Source of the DNA: Scilla litardierei
Taxonomy: Eukaryota; Streptophyta; Magnoliopsida; Asparagales; Asparagaceae
Assembly (NCBI GenBank): GCA_030789695.1
Contig: CM061132.1
Coordinates: 156,966,817 to 157,030,816, forward strand
Direction: 5' to 3'
DNA length: 64,000 bases
In this document: positions 13,165-25,343 of the stretch, piece after piece
Position numbering within the stretch: the first letter of the stretch is position 1
Layout: every line of letters starts with the position of its first letter
The notes under the pieces: model-generated
Told to the model about the DNA's origin: nothing
The model's input: the letters and a program-made list of their open reading frames with translations, nothing else
Databases searched by the model: none
Position numbers and translations under genes: made by a program

Positions 13165-13664
13165 TCACTGGAACACCAAGAACCAGAAAAATGGCAGCAT
13201 ATAGAAGCGAAAAACAACTTTAACCACTGAAGCAGCCCCTGTGTACGTCGCAAAGCTACCACTAGGTGTGTTGGTACTCAGAACGACCACCACCCAATCG
13301 CCTTCGTCAGCGATCCCCGCTCCGACGAATTTACTATCGTTCAGGCTACCAGAGTACTGAGACTTTGTAAAGTTTGTGAGGACTAGGCTTGAATCTAGGT
13401 TAGGAACGCAGGCTGGCATAATGGCTGCATCTTGTGTAACTGTTGCATTCAGATGGCAATGGTCCAGAAAATCGGGGTAATTAGGGAATTGCTCCTCGGT
13501 CCCAGGAACTGTGTTGGAACCGGTTGTGTTAGTGCATGGCTGGCCCTTGAATTGCTGGGCAATTTGATCTGCTAAGCAGGCGGCATTGTCATTCTCAGTC
13601 AGTGCCGAAAGGTTGAGTGAAGTTCTGTAGCTGTTGATACCTTCAAGCAGCTTTTCATCCGCAT
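13165..13664 (-). CDS. GPI-anchored glycoprotein of the At5g19230/At5g19250 family, terminal exon
   Basis: Minus-strand exon with a TTGCAG acceptor just before 13664 and a stop at 13165, encoding 165 residues. It opens ADEKLLEGINSYRTSLNLSALTEN and carries CLADQIAQQF, TVPGTE, FPNYPDFLDHCHLN, MPACVPNLDSSLVLTNF and a hydrophobic C-terminus (about the last 17 residues, ending MLPFFWFLVFQ) fit for GPI attachment. These match the plant family of small secreted GPI-anchored proteins related to At5g19230, At5g19250 and At3g06035, whose role is unknown. Five N-glycosylation sequons are visible (NLS, NTT, NAT, NFT, NDS). Members have a short first exon for the signal peptide. The exon here enters in phase 1, so that exon must lie upstream (above 13664), but I could not locate it. 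The reading frame is uninterrupted. Confidence 0.88.
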
Positions 13665-15640
13665 CTGCAACAAGTGAAAGCAGGAAAAGATTTCGATCAG
13701 GTAGAAAAGTAGTTAGACAACTTTAATAGAGATATTTAGGGACCTTCCACTAAACACAACAGGTATCAGTTTCTTGATTCTAGTTACATTCCTTTATCTT
13801 GAGCTCCTTGAGTAAAAGGATTAAAGTGCAGACAAGTTTAGTGAATACATGGTAAATAGAAAATTGTGATCGAGGGGGGAAACTCTTAGTTCCATGTGTT
13901 CATATCATGATTCAAAGGGAGAAAAAACACACGCATGAACATGCATCCTCGATAACATGTGCGATTAAAAAAATGCTACTGGCATTAGATGACAAATAAA
14001 ACCAAGAGGTAGAATCATCACATGCTGGTAAGACGGAATGGATCTTCAAGTTCCAGATTTGGACTCCTAGCAATGGGAAACAAACATGTAAATTGACCAG
14101 CTCCAGACCATCAAGATACAGAGTCATTCATATGAAATAACTTGGATTTTCCTTAGGCCGTATGGTCAAAAAATTTCCCTCCTTTATCAATAGCTGGTGC
14201 GTCAGTCTAAGCATGCTATGATACTGTCAACTAATACAACCGAGCAATTTTTGAAATTAGTTTTTTGGATTGTTTTCTAAGAAAATCTTATATTTTTATT
14301 CTTTTTTCGTTTTCCATTTTGTTTTCCGAATGCTTCAACATATAGCTTAGATTGTTTTTAAATAATGTTTTCAGATTGTTTCCTTATATCGTTTTGCATT
14401 TAAATATTGTTCCCAGTTTGTTTCCTCGTTCATTTTCTCAATCTAAGACAGTAAACTAGTTCGTTCTGAAACAGCAAACTAGTTCGTTGCTAAATTTCAT
14501 AAGCCTTAACCATACTCAAGCCAAAAGCGGAAACTGGCACCAAATTTCCAAACATAGGCTTTGTAAAATATGTATGCCTTGTGAAGTAGTGAAAGTAAAT
14601 CACCATTATCATCAGCATAGTCTAACTCTCCAAGCCCTTTGCAAAATATGGTCAGTCCCAGACTACCATACAAAAGTCAGCAAATTCCACGGACAAGGAC
14701 CAAACTTCACATCTGGTTGATTATATTCTATGTTCCAAAAGTTGGGAACGGAATGAAAAGTAACATTACCTATGCGCCGTTAAACACAAAACTGAGGGTA
14801 AGCAGAAAACGGATAGCAACCTCTTCAGATTGTAGAATCCTATATTTCTGCTCGTTAGCAATGAGCCTTAAGAATTCATCATAGAGGTCCATCGGTAGAG
14901 GCACTATTTGATCTCTTTAAATAAAAGAACCTCAAGAAAAACATAACTTATAAAATGTTGTCCAGATGTTAATCTGGTCTATGACCCAAATCACATACAA
15001 GTCCTGTCAATTTAGATCCAACATGTGAACATGATCCGTTACAATCCTATATTCTGAAGTTGGATCCAGTCAACCACACTCCAGTCACTTGGGGCACTTG
15101 CAGATGAAACAAAGTTGAAAAATCTTAGTCTGCAATAATTCAAACAATTTCTTTAAAGGAAGACATATTTAATAAAAACTTGTTCACTAGATTCATCTCT
15201 CCATAAAATCTCTTGTTTGCCACCAATACCTACTGTGCATCTCTGCTACTGATGCAGGCTGAGCATTGTCACCTCACTATCACAACCTCCCTACTGCCTT
15301 CATCCCCCTACCTCTCTCCTCATGTGCTTGTCTTTCTTCTCCATTCTACTTCAGCTCTCCACTCTTCTTCACTAACACTCTGCGTCTCATAACTCCACCC
15401 CGAGGTTCTGTGTAACCACTTGCTCCCTCCCTTTGTATGATTTAGAGCTGGGGTTAAAGAAACCCTAACACCTAAGCATGTCTCCAACATGGAAAAACCA
15501 GGCTAGCAACAACATATTGCAAGAGTAAATTTCTAAGTTCTTCAGAAAATCTCAACAATTAACCGCCAACTAAAATGACTCTCCAACAATGCTGGTTCAT
15601 CTGTGCCCAGTCCGATCACAAGAACCACTTCAAAACATAT
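13665..15640. other. Upstream or intronic sequence, no gene recognised
   Basis: About 2 kb of AT-rich sequence upstream of the GPI-protein exon. It should contain the missing signal-peptide exon if the gene is complete, but no ATG plus hydrophobic stretch ending in phase at a GT donor was convincing. A CT-rich tract lies at 15240-15440. No transposon signature was recognised. Confidence 0.5.
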
Positions 15641-15731
15641 TTACCAGGAGCCAATTACCACATGTGGATTTCCGAAAGTAGCAATTATTGCATCCGCATC
15701 ACGATAATCTTTAAAAACTAAAACATCCCAC

Positions 15732-16133
15732 TCATCCATTACCTCCCACCAGAAATTTAATTTGCAAACAGAAGAAAGAAACCCCACCATAAACAAAGTG
15801 AAAAATGTAACAGGCCTTAATACCAAACAATGTAAGATTGCTGTCTTGTATTATAAACTTGATTAAATTCAAATATATAATCACAACCATAACTATACTA
15901 CCCGTCCAGATATTTTCTGGCTGGATTTGTAATTCCTTTTCAACTGCCCCAGCTTCCGCTGACCTCCTATGCAAATCAGAGCACCTCTCCTTACAAGTAT
16001 CACCTTGTACATTTGCTTTACATTCATCGATCATTTCCACTGGTTCCATATCACTGAACCAACTCAATAAATTCATTCTTTTCCTTTTTAGCATTAGATT
16101 GGTCAACTCCACATTTTTCACCAATATCAGCAT
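15732..16133 (-). CDS. Unassigned open frame, possible exon
   Basis: A 133-codon minus-strand frame contains a hydrophilic, cysteine-bearing stretch (MEPVEMIDECKANVQGDTC, then KERCSDLHRRSAEAGAVEKE, then LQIQPENIW). Its composition looks more like real protein than the surrounding AT-rich frames. It could end at the GT following ATCTGGACGG near 15899. I do not recognise the family and see no supporting neighbour exon. It may be an exon of an unrelated gene, a relic, or chance. Confidence 0.25.
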   Translation of the reverse strand: MLILVKNVELTNLMLKRKRMNLLSWFSDMEPVEMIDECKANVQGDTCKERCSDLHRRSAEAGAVEKELQIQPENIWTGSIVMVVIIYLNLIKFIIQDSNLTLFGIKACYIFHFVYGGVSFFCLQIKFLVGGNG

Positions 16134-16898
16134 GTCATCTAGAAAGCTTTTGTACCAAAAATTCAGGGCTGACTACATGAATCCTTTTTGCTCTATTCAG
16201 ATATCGTAAGACATCTGCAGTGTTAAATTGATAGCCATCATTACTTCTTCACTGCCTTAGTCCATGTTGTCTTAAAATTATGACGATAATGTTTCATGTT
16301 ACTTTAAATCTATGACTCTACCTACAGTTCATGTTACTCCGTAAGCTATCAACATATCCCTCCTCTTTAACAGGTGCACCCAATATCCTCCCTTGCACAT
16401 GTTATGAATCACTTTTAGAACTAACCATATGTCTAACTTCTTAGAATGCATTCCTTTCTTACCCTACATTTTACTATACTGCAATCATACATCATGACAT
16501 TCTTAGTTCAAAGAAAGTCATTTCTTGAAATGCTTTACTTACATTCCAACTCATGAAGCTTAATTGTTTCTATTGAAACTTCAGCTTCAAAATTTTTTAA
16601 ACATCCTTAATGTATGTTCCCTGAACCTGTCTTTGTCTGACATTACAAATCATACACCTCATATGCCTTGTAACAACAATAATACATCAATGCATAAACC
16701 ATGTGTCAAGCAAGGAGAAGGACACGAATTGCATCACTTGCACTACACTCTACTTTAGTTATGCACCTGCTTAATAGTCGCTACACACACACACATATCT
16801 ATCTATCTATCTATCTATCTAGAAGAACATGCCATTTTACAAAGTTTACTCGGCATAAGTCTTACACAAGTTCTAGCAGTCAAATTTCGAGCCAATTC
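16134..16898. other. AT-rich intergenic sequence
   Basis: No gene or transposon signature recognised. A short (ATCT)n microsatellite lies at about 16797-16820. Confidence 0.5.
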
Positions 16899-18152
16899 TA
16901 AGTTGAGCCAGGAACGGTAGGCACAAAAGGCCAAAAACAAATTTTGATGCATGAAACAAAAGACAATTTATATTTACTTTCACTCTAATAGACTTTGTAC
17001 TATACTAGAATTTTCTCTTTTTTAATACACATATCAGTCACATCGCTCCTCCATTGGTCTTGGTAGCTTGCATCATAGTTTTAGGTTTCGGCCGTTTCGG
17101 ATCGGTTTCGGAGGGGACCGGTCCGAAACCACACGTTACTTCTCGGTTTCGGCCGTATCGGCCGGGGTTTCGGCCGTATCGGCCGGGGTTTCGGCCGTAT
17201 TGACCGATACCGGTCGAAACTTGTCCGATACCGACTGAAACTTAAAAAAATGAAAACAAGGAGGAGGAGGAGGAGGAAACGTCACCAAAATCCAGAAAAA
17301 GAAGAAGAAACGAAGAGATGGACGTACCTCATGGTCGCCCGCCTCCCGTCACATCCCCGAAGAAGCCCGCCTCCTGCAATTTGAGGTCTTACATGGTAGC
17401 ATATTCTAGCATTTAATTTAAATTTTGTTTGCACGGTGCAAGTGCAATTGTCCAACACATGCTAGCATTTATTAAGAAGTTTGACCTTTTGAGTGAGCTG
17501 GCCACTAAAGGCTTTCCATTTAATTACAAGCTTGACATTCAGCCACTAAAGGTTTTCCATTTATTTACAAAGTTATCATTTTCAGCCACCAAACCCTTCC
17601 ATTTATTCAAAAGCTTGCCATTCTCATTTATTTTCAATCCGGTTGATCAAAAAATGTAATATATTTAGCATAATACTTTTAACAAAATGTGTAACTAGTA
17701 AAAAGGTATTTGTGCTAATATTTGATAATATTTGATAGTATTTAATAGAGTTTTAAGTATCTGAAACTACCGATATCGATGAAACGAAACTACCGTCCGA
17801 AACCACCGAAACGGACGATACCGATACCGAAACCTAAATTTTGGGAAGAGCGATACCGAGACCGAAACCGAGACCTAAAACCTTGGCTTGCATACTTGCT
17901 TTCTTCCCTGCTTGATTGATGCCTAGTGAATGGTACCCCATCCATATTTACAAACTCCACAGAATATTCTAGACTAAACTTTCTTAAGCTTCCAGTCACA
18001 CAATCTAGAAGTTTCTGACTACCAGATGTAACCATAAAATCATAGATGTAATCTACACATTTGTAGAAGCTTCGACTTACATTACTTTACATAACCAAAT
18101 CTAGATAACTACAGAGAATTGGCGTGTTCTCTATAAATCATGAGAACCTTCA
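16899..18152 (+). mobile_element. Copia-type LTR, plus orientation, interrupted by a hAT MITE
   Basis: Without the MITE at 17074-17885 (and one copy of its target duplication), this matches the reverse complement of 26033-26482 along its whole length. Shared blocks are GCATGAAAC near the start, AGCTTGCATACTT around the MITE site, CTAGAAGTTTCT, ATTTGT-GAAGCTTC, TCTAGAT-ACT, GTGTTCTCT and AACCTTCA at the end. The start is near 16899 and the end at 18152. No convincing internal region follows in this orientation, so it belongs to a separate copy from the minus-strand element to its right. Confidence 0.75.
17074..17885. mobile_element. hAT-like MITE with GTTTTAGG/CCGAAACC-rich ends
   Basis: The termini are imperfect inverted repeats: left CATAGTTTTAGGTTTCGG, right (reverse complement) CAAGGTTTTAGGTCTCGG. 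The flanking direct repeat GCTTGCAT at 17066-17073 and 17886-17893 has the 8-bp length typical of hAT. The homologous LTR at 26033-26482 carries GCTTGCAT only once at this point, a natural empty site that proves the insertion. Near the left end a 21-bp TTTCGGCCGTATCGGCCGGG unit is tandemly repeated (17147-17200). The interior has no transposase. Confidence 0.9.
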
Positions 18153-18401
18153 AGTTGTTGATCTTAACACACGAACTTTCTACAGTTGCAAGGCTAATGT
18201 CTCCTTTTCTTCCATTTGTGTCTTCATTTTCAAGTCACATGCTTCTGCTTGTTATTATAAATCCTTCCAGCATAGTTGCCATATAGTCTGTCACACTGAC
18301 CAATTGTAGAGGCTTTCAGTCCTTCTAGGAGTTTAATTTCTAATGTTGGCATGTCCTTCTGTAACGTTCTACTACATATTCCATTGCATAACGAAGATCA
18401 G

Positions 18402-21335
18402 TGTTAGACTCGGGGTGGGGCGGCAAATCAGCGACAAAAGCAAGGGAGACTAGACCTATGACAGTTTTGTAATTCTGGATACCTGAGGTAAAACTGTAAT
18501 TTTGAAGGTGCAAGGACATCAATGTAATTTTAGAAAAATCGGTCTTATATATGTATGCGGATTGTGGTAATTAAGGTTGCTGCGGAATTGGAGAGAAGAA
18601 TTGAGAAGAGATTAGGAGTAGGAATCCTATATTAGAAGGAGAGTTTAGCATTTCTCTCAAATTAAAGGCTAGGAGAGAGGTCCTTCTCTCAAAAGAGGCC
18701 AATTATCTTGTATTTCTGTTCAATATCAACCCAAAATCCCATCTTTAGCCATAAAATCCCACCTTTAGCTATAAAATCCCACATTTACCATAAAAACTCA
18801 TCTTTTCCTATTTTTTATATACAAATCATTGCGAATCGTATCAAATTGATATCAAATCTTTGATCCTGATGGCAACAAGAAAGGTGGAAGCTTTGGATGA
18901 GAAACTTGAAAGCGATGTGAGGATTCTCGAGAAAAAGACAGAGGAATGAGATCAAGCAATGGAGAATCAAAAACAAGTGATCGAGGAGAGATTGTCGTCG
19001 ATGGAATCATGGATGAAAGCATCAATGGAAGCCCTAATGGAAAAAATTTCAGAGATCAATCGTAGCCATCCACCTGAAAAAGAGCCAACAAAGTCAGATC
19101 TGAACGAATATGAAGTCAACAACACAGATTCGGGACAAAAGACGATGCTTTTGGACAAAGAAAAAGGAAAAGATGTCATCTTTGCGAAAGATTAACCATC
19201 GAACAACGAGATCCAAGACAAAAGGCAAAATTTTTGGTCGACAACAAGATAACAGTCACCATTTTTGAAGAAAATCTCCAACCGGACGACAGATCTCACG
19301 CATGGAGTGAAAACCCACCCCAACACATGGGGGCAGCGGCTGATGGAGGTGACGAACCCAACCAGAGTCGCCAAGGCACAGGCGAGCCTTGGATACGCTG
19401 CCAAGTGGCCAGCAGCCTGATGTCGGGCCGCCCAAGCCCAGGCGTGCCCTGGGCGGGCCGCCAGGGGTCCAACGGCCTGTTGGCGGGCTGCCTAGATCCC
19501 CGCAAGTTCTGGACGGGGCTGCCCTGGGACCCACGGCCTCTGGATGACCTTCCAGAGGGGGTCACAAGCCCTGTTTTACAGACTGATGCCCTCTCTGGTC
19601 TCAAAGACAGTGCTTTGGACGCAACAGACCTTCAAGTGGGCGATGATCACTGCGGCTTCCATTTAGGCTTCGACAAAAGTGGTGAAGACTTTGGGTGGCC
19701 CAATGATAGCGGAGGAGGTCCAAGAGGCTTTGACTAGTCCACATGAGGCTTAGAAGGGGTAACGGCCCATGAGACAACAGAAGAGGGTCCGAGGGAGGCT
19801 GACAACAACTCACAGGAGGCAGCTGCCCTTTCCAGGGCAACAACGAAGGCATATGAGGTTTCAGTGATTTTGACGAGGATGGAAGAGATCTGTGGTGGTT
19901 TGATGATGGTTGGGAGAAGACGACACAACAACAAGATGTCATCGTGGAGGATTGGAGGACCCACAGCCACTTAACAGAGCGCTTATCAGCAGCTTCACTA
20001 TGGGTAGTCCAGTTAGGGTGCAGAACAGGGGCACACTAGTTTAAGCAACAAGATCTAAAAGCTGAAGATGCATGTCTTTGAGGGCAAGGACCCTTATGGA
20101 TGTGTCTACTGGGCAAAAGGTACTTTGCAGTGAACCATTTGACGAAGAAGAAGAAGCTGATAGCAACATGTAACTGTTTGGAGGAAAGGCCTTAGCATGG
20201 TTTCAGTAGATAGAGTAGAGACAACCAATGTGCTTATAGGAGGAATTCAAGGACTGCTTATTGGACTGATTTCGAGACACTCATGAAGGAGATCTATATG
20301 AGCGGCACCTTGCTCCCAAACAAGAGAACACAGTCAGAAACTACAAGGAGAGCTTCGAGATGCTTTATAGCTGGGTGAGTGAAATTCCTAAAGCAATGTT
20401 AGAGGAAAATTTTATGAAGGTGCTAAAGATGGGCATCAGAGTTGTGCTACGCAAAATGAGGCCGGGGGGCTTGGAGATGCGATGGAGCTAGCCCAAATGG
20501 TGAAAAACAGGGTTGCTAGGGGAGTAATGAGCTATGTAACATCTTGCACTAATGCTACAATGGAGATACAGAAGTTTCAACAAGGATGGATTTAGACAAG
20601 TCAGGATAAAGAGCAACGAGCCTCAACCCAACAGCAATTCAAGCGTCTCACGGAGGCGGAGCTCCAGAATAAGCGTAAACATGTACAATGTTTTCGATGT
20701 GACAAGAAGTTCACACCAGGACATCATTATCAGGATCGTGCTCTTAAGGTTTTCATGGTCGAAGATGATGAAGGTATAACAGCTGAAGAGGAAGAGGCGG
20801 GGGTGGATGAGCACCCTAATTTAGAGTAACGTGTCACATGGACTTCATGACACCACCTTGAAGACAAAATGGTTCTTTAGAGGCAGAGTAATGGTAGACT
20901 CTGGGTGCGGTAGCAAATCAACGATGGAAGCAAAGGGAGGCTGAACCAGTAACAACTCTGTAATTTTGGGTACCAGGGGTAAAACTATAATTTTAGGGAT
21001 CTAGAAACAGATCTGTAATTTTAAAAAAATCAGTCTTATATATGTATGGAGGCTGGGGTATTAGGGTTGATGTAGAATTGGAGAGAAGAACTGAGAAGAG
21101 ATTAGGAGCAGGAACCCTGGACTAGTGGGAGAGTTAAGCCTTCCTTCCGAATTAAAGGCTAGGAGAGCGGTCCTCCTCTCGAAAGAGGCCAACTATATTA
21201 TATTTTCGTTTAATATCAATAAAAACCCTAGATTTCTTTACCAAAATCCCATATTTAGCCATAAAAATCCCACTTTTGCCCTAAAAATCACATCTTTTCC
21301 TATTTTTATCCACAAATCCCTTGCTGGTCATATCG
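18402..21335 (+). mobile_element. Non-autonomous gag-bearing LTR retroelement A
   Basis: The LTRs are at 18402-18843 (442 bp) and 20892-21335 (444 bp), both diverged but collinear, flanked by the 5-bp duplication ATCAG (18397-18401 and 21336-21340). A primer site of iMet type (TTGATATCAAATC) follows the 5' LTR, and a purine tract (AGAGGCAGAG) sits just before the 3' LTR. The interior, 18844-20891, has only gag-like sequence and no protease, RT or integrase. An element of this build needs enzymes from a relative. Confidence 0.88.
18870..20829 (+). pseudogene. Ty3/gypsy gag relic inside element A
   Basis: The reading begins MATRKVEALDEKLESDV, breaks at an in-frame stop, and resumes with a coiled-coil-like stretch at 18959-19195 (ENQKQVIEERLSSMESWMKAS). 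From about 20060 it gives capsid-like phrases (FEGKDPYG, GKALAWFQ, HLAPKQENTVRNYKESFEMLYSW) with several stops. A zinc-knuckle remnant CFRCDKKFTPGHHY lies near 20690-20730 and lacks the last cysteine. Between the two gag halves, 19234-20030 is an unrelated GC-rich, proline- and glycine-rich low-complexity module. Confidence 0.7.
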
Positions 21336-22040
21336 ATCAGTTATAGCAATACCTCATATTACTACCTGTCTGGTAAAGTTTACCTCTTTTTTATTTTCTC
21401 CTTTCATGTTGTTCCTCGATTCTTCTTGTTGATACACGACTTCAGGAATAGATGTTTATTCTAATTTACCTTCTTCAAATGATGTGGCAACATATCCTTG
21501 CTTTGTCCATCTCCGAGCTTGTATTCTAAGTCCCTAAGTGATGTCCAAAATCTAGCATGGATGCTCTCTTGGTGTCTTTTGATGAGCTCCAAATTGCTGC
21601 TTCAAAGAGTTAAAATAACTACGCTCAACTCTTCAAGCACAGTGATTGTTCTTCTTGAAGTTGTTCTCATAATGTTTCTTGTAAATCGGCTTCTGTCTGT
21701 TGCATTTCATGTAGATTAAACAAGCTTATTGTTGATTATAATGAAATTTGGTCCTACAAAGTTGATGATTGAATCATTATTGTAATTAATCATCACGTGA
21801 TTGAATATTGTTGCTGCAACTGCCAATCTCATCTTGGTTGTAGTGGATGCCATGCGATCTCACTTATCTCTTCTTTGAAGAATCAAACTACGAATATTCT
21901 GTTGTAGATAATCTCATTCTTGTTTACTATATCTTTGGTACATGCTTGACGTTGCAATCTTTTGTAGTGACTATCTCTTACGAAGTGCCCTTTCTTGCCA
22001 TAATTGTATCATTCTTTATCATGTCACCATGCATGAAAAT

Positions 22041-23905
22041 TGATAGGAACGGCTAAAGCTTTGGTGGACGAACTTTGAGGATTTGAAAGGAGAGAATTTT
22101 ATAGATAATAAACGGAAATACAAGATAAATGTCATCAATTAGAGATGAGGACCGCTCTCCGACCCCGTGATTCGAGATAAATGGCTTGATTCGAGATAAA
22201 TGGCTGAATCTCCCAGGATCTAACTGTATTCTAGCCCTAGACTCCTACTCTACTTTCTATTCTGCATCATCAATTTTTTTTCATAACCCTAGCCCTAACT
22301 CTTCCTCTTAATATAAATGGCTGATTTGCCCAATATTACAAAATTGCCCTCAACTCCTAAAATTATAAGTTTGCCACACGGGCCTAAAATTACAAAATTG
22401 ACACTAGTGCCCGCAACCCCCATTTCCAATACTACCCGCCCTCGAAAAACCATTTTGTACTCAAGGTGGTACATGAAGTTTATGGGTGCGCTTCTCTAAG
22501 TGCTGGTATTTGTCCCATCGCATTCTTCTGGATTAAAAGGCCATTCAAAAGCTACATCCTCCTTGAAACGTCGCTGCAGGAGTGGTAGTGCATCTGTGGT
22601 TGAGTCGTCTAGCCACTGGTAGGACCAGTTCTGATTTTGGCTCCAAATGGACAAAGAATCGTAAAAAACGAAAGCTGTGCAGAAATTTCTCCGAAAATAG
22701 CCCAGAAATTTGCGAAAAATGACACGGCGCACTGTGCAATCATAGACCGATCAACGGCTCGGCTAAGCCGGCTCGGCTCACGGCTCGACTCTTTTATGGA
22801 AACGATTGGATCGAGCCACTATTGTAGCAGCTGCGGCTCAGTAGCACCGATATCATTTTTCGACAACTCCATCGGCGGTTTGCCGTGAAATTTTGTTTCG
22901 TGTGTTCGTCCGAAGGAGATGGAGAAGCTAGTGGGGTCGGCAGTCTCGAATGTCACTGGAGGCAGCACCAACGAGCTAAAGCAGCTCTTCCGTCAAACAC
23001 GAATAGCCCGTGGGGGCTGGCAGCTTGCTGAAAGTTCATCGGCCCTCCAGCGGTCAGCCAGGTTCGTCGGCCCCACGCAAAGCCGCATGGGTCACGAGGC
23101 CCCAAGCGACCCAATCAAGGTTTGTCAGCCCCCGGTTGGCCTGGCAGGGCTCGCCAGACCCTGGTGGGATGGACAGGATGTCGTGAACGCCCTGGCAGCT
23201 CTGTCGGAGGTCGCCGGCCTCCGATGTGGGCTCTCTTTCTTCTGTCGAGCTCGGATCTTTGTCGTTTGCCTCCTTCACCGGATCTAGTGGATATGAGTTC
23301 GTGATCTTCAAATCTAGGCTTGAGGTCCACGGATTTGACTTCCAAAGCTTCGCACCAGAGGGATAGCGGTGATGGATTTTTCGTAAAATCCTCCGCTATT
23401 AGACGTCGAGTCTTCGCACAGATTTGCTCCATTTTTTGCTCCACCGCGGCTCTAGACTCCTCGAGGGCTTGCTTTATCGCGGCTTTGATCTCCTCCTATC
23501 AAACATCGACGCCATAAATCGTAGAGCTCTGATATCAATTTGATAGGAACGGCTAAGCCTTTGGTAAAAGAACTTTGAGAATTTGGAAGAAGAGAAATTT
23601 TTTATAGATAATAAATGAAAAAATCCAAGAAATAGCCTTAATTAGATAGGACCGCTCTCCTACCTCTTGATTCGAGATAAAGGGCTAAATCTCCCATGAT
23701 CTAAATCTATTCTAGCCCTAAACTCCCACTCTCTATTTTCTATTCTTCATCAATTTTCTTCATAACCCTAATCCTTACTCTCACATATAAGGGGCTGATT
23801 TGCCCAATATTACAAAAATGCCCTCAACTCCTAAATTTACAAGTTTGCCACTCGGGCCTAAAATTACAAAATTGCCACTGTGGCTACAACCCCCCTTTCC
23901 CAACA
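22041..23905 (-). mobile_element. Non-autonomous LTR retroelement B
   Basis: Minus-strand element. The 5' LTR is 23541-23905 and the 3' LTR 22041-22431, flanked by the duplication AAAAT (22036-22040 and 23906-23910). The minus-strand LTR ends in CTATCA and is followed by a clear iMet primer site (AATTGATATCAGAGC) at 23526-23540. A purine tract (GAGGGCGGGTAG) precedes the 3' LTR. The 1.1-kb interior holds a short gag-like N-terminal stretch (23115-23480: AALEESRAAVEQKMEQICAK-like, then EALEVKSVDLKPRFEDHEL) and a GC-rich module at about 22900-23230. There is no pol. Confidence 0.88.
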
Positions 23906-24046
23906 AAAATCTAATCATTATGACATGTTTTGTCCATGTATGAGTGTTTTCTCAGATAATTTCATGGTCCATTCCAAAGTGCTTATCAGGTTCTCTTAAT
24001 CTGCATCTTTCTTTACAACTAAAGAGTGGCTCATATTTAGTTTTTA

Positions 24047-25343
24047 AGGGGGTGTTATTGTATCTAGAGCTAGAATTTCGATTTCAACTTGGATCATGAA
24101 AATTGTCATTATTTAATTTGGATTTGGATTTGGGTTTTGAAATCTACTGTTATTCAAAACATGGACTTGGATTTGGATTTCAATTCAAGAATACAAGTTT
24201 GGAGTCCAACTATATATAAGAAGACCCATTGATTCCATGTATTAAATCCAAATATTATGACTTGGATTTGGAGAATCCAAGTGGGATTCTAAAGTTGAAG
24301 CTCAAGGCAGAGGACACGACGGATGATTCAAGAACTTATGCCAGTCAACGAGAAGTCCTCAGAGGTGGAGTGTGGCGCGATCATTGATATACCCCATCCG
24401 GTCGACACCATTTCTACAGTCACACCTGGCCAACGACATTTGCGACATGGGAAGGCGGAAGATTGTGACTGTTATGCAATTTTACTGTTTTAATTGTTGC
24501 TGGTGTTAGATGACAATGATGACGATGATAATACGGATCAGATTTCTTGGGATGGAATTTGTGCGATTTTGAATTCGTTGAAATGTTAAAATTGTTTGTA
24601 TTGGCACAAATATTGTTGAACACTTTTTAATTTTCTATACAGGTTAAATTATCTCGTATTTGGATAAGAATTTTCTATATTAAGCAACATGAAACCATGT
24701 GCCATTGTTGATGACGTCGGTTCATCTTCAAATTGGAGATGATTTTTAATCGTTTTGCTAAACGTAGTTTTTTAAAATAAAAATTACACTGTTAAAAGTG
24801 TTAATGAAGTAGTTTCCACTTCAACCTAGATGGATGGATTCTTTCTTGATTGTTTTTTGTGTGATGGATTTTATATCTAGTGTTGGCAAAAAAAGGTAAA
24901 CAAAAGAGGAGAAGTGGAGGAGAAGGTTGTTTTCCTTTATTTTTAGTTTACTAATTAATTCTAAGCTGTTATTAGTGAAAATAAAATTAGTTAATGAAAA
25001 TAAAAGTTCTAAATCATCAACTAATTTATTAATTAATGATGACACTTCACCATTAACTAGTTAGTTAATTAATTAGTGAAAATATAACTACTAAATTGAT
25101 TTTGATTAGTTAATTGGTGAAAATAAAATTTCCAAATTGGTTTTACTCGACTTAATTTTTAAAACTAAAATAATATATAGTGCCACATCATCAATCATCC
25201 AAGTACAAAATCCAAATCTAAATCCAAGTTGTCCAACAATCCAAGTAAATCCAACTACCAAATCTAAATCCGTGTCCAAATCCAACTTGGACTGAATCCA
25301 AAATATTTGGACTTTAGTCCTCAAATTCAAGTTGAATAACCTC
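24047..25343. mobile_element. PIF/Harbinger-like non-autonomous DNA element
   Basis: The ends are imperfect inverted repeats (GGGGGTGTTATT left, AATAACCTC right) next to the trinucleotide TTA at 24044-24046 and 25344-25346, the target duplication of PIF/Harbinger elements. Subterminal repeats of GGATTTGGATT (left) and AATCCAAATC (right) extend the inverted structure to several hundred bases. No transposase frame is seen. Confidence 0.7.

Noticed and set aside
19234..19942. 167-, 102- and 113-codon overlapping frames in element A
   Set aside because: Low-complexity GC-rich module open in several frames; described as part of element A, not as a gene.
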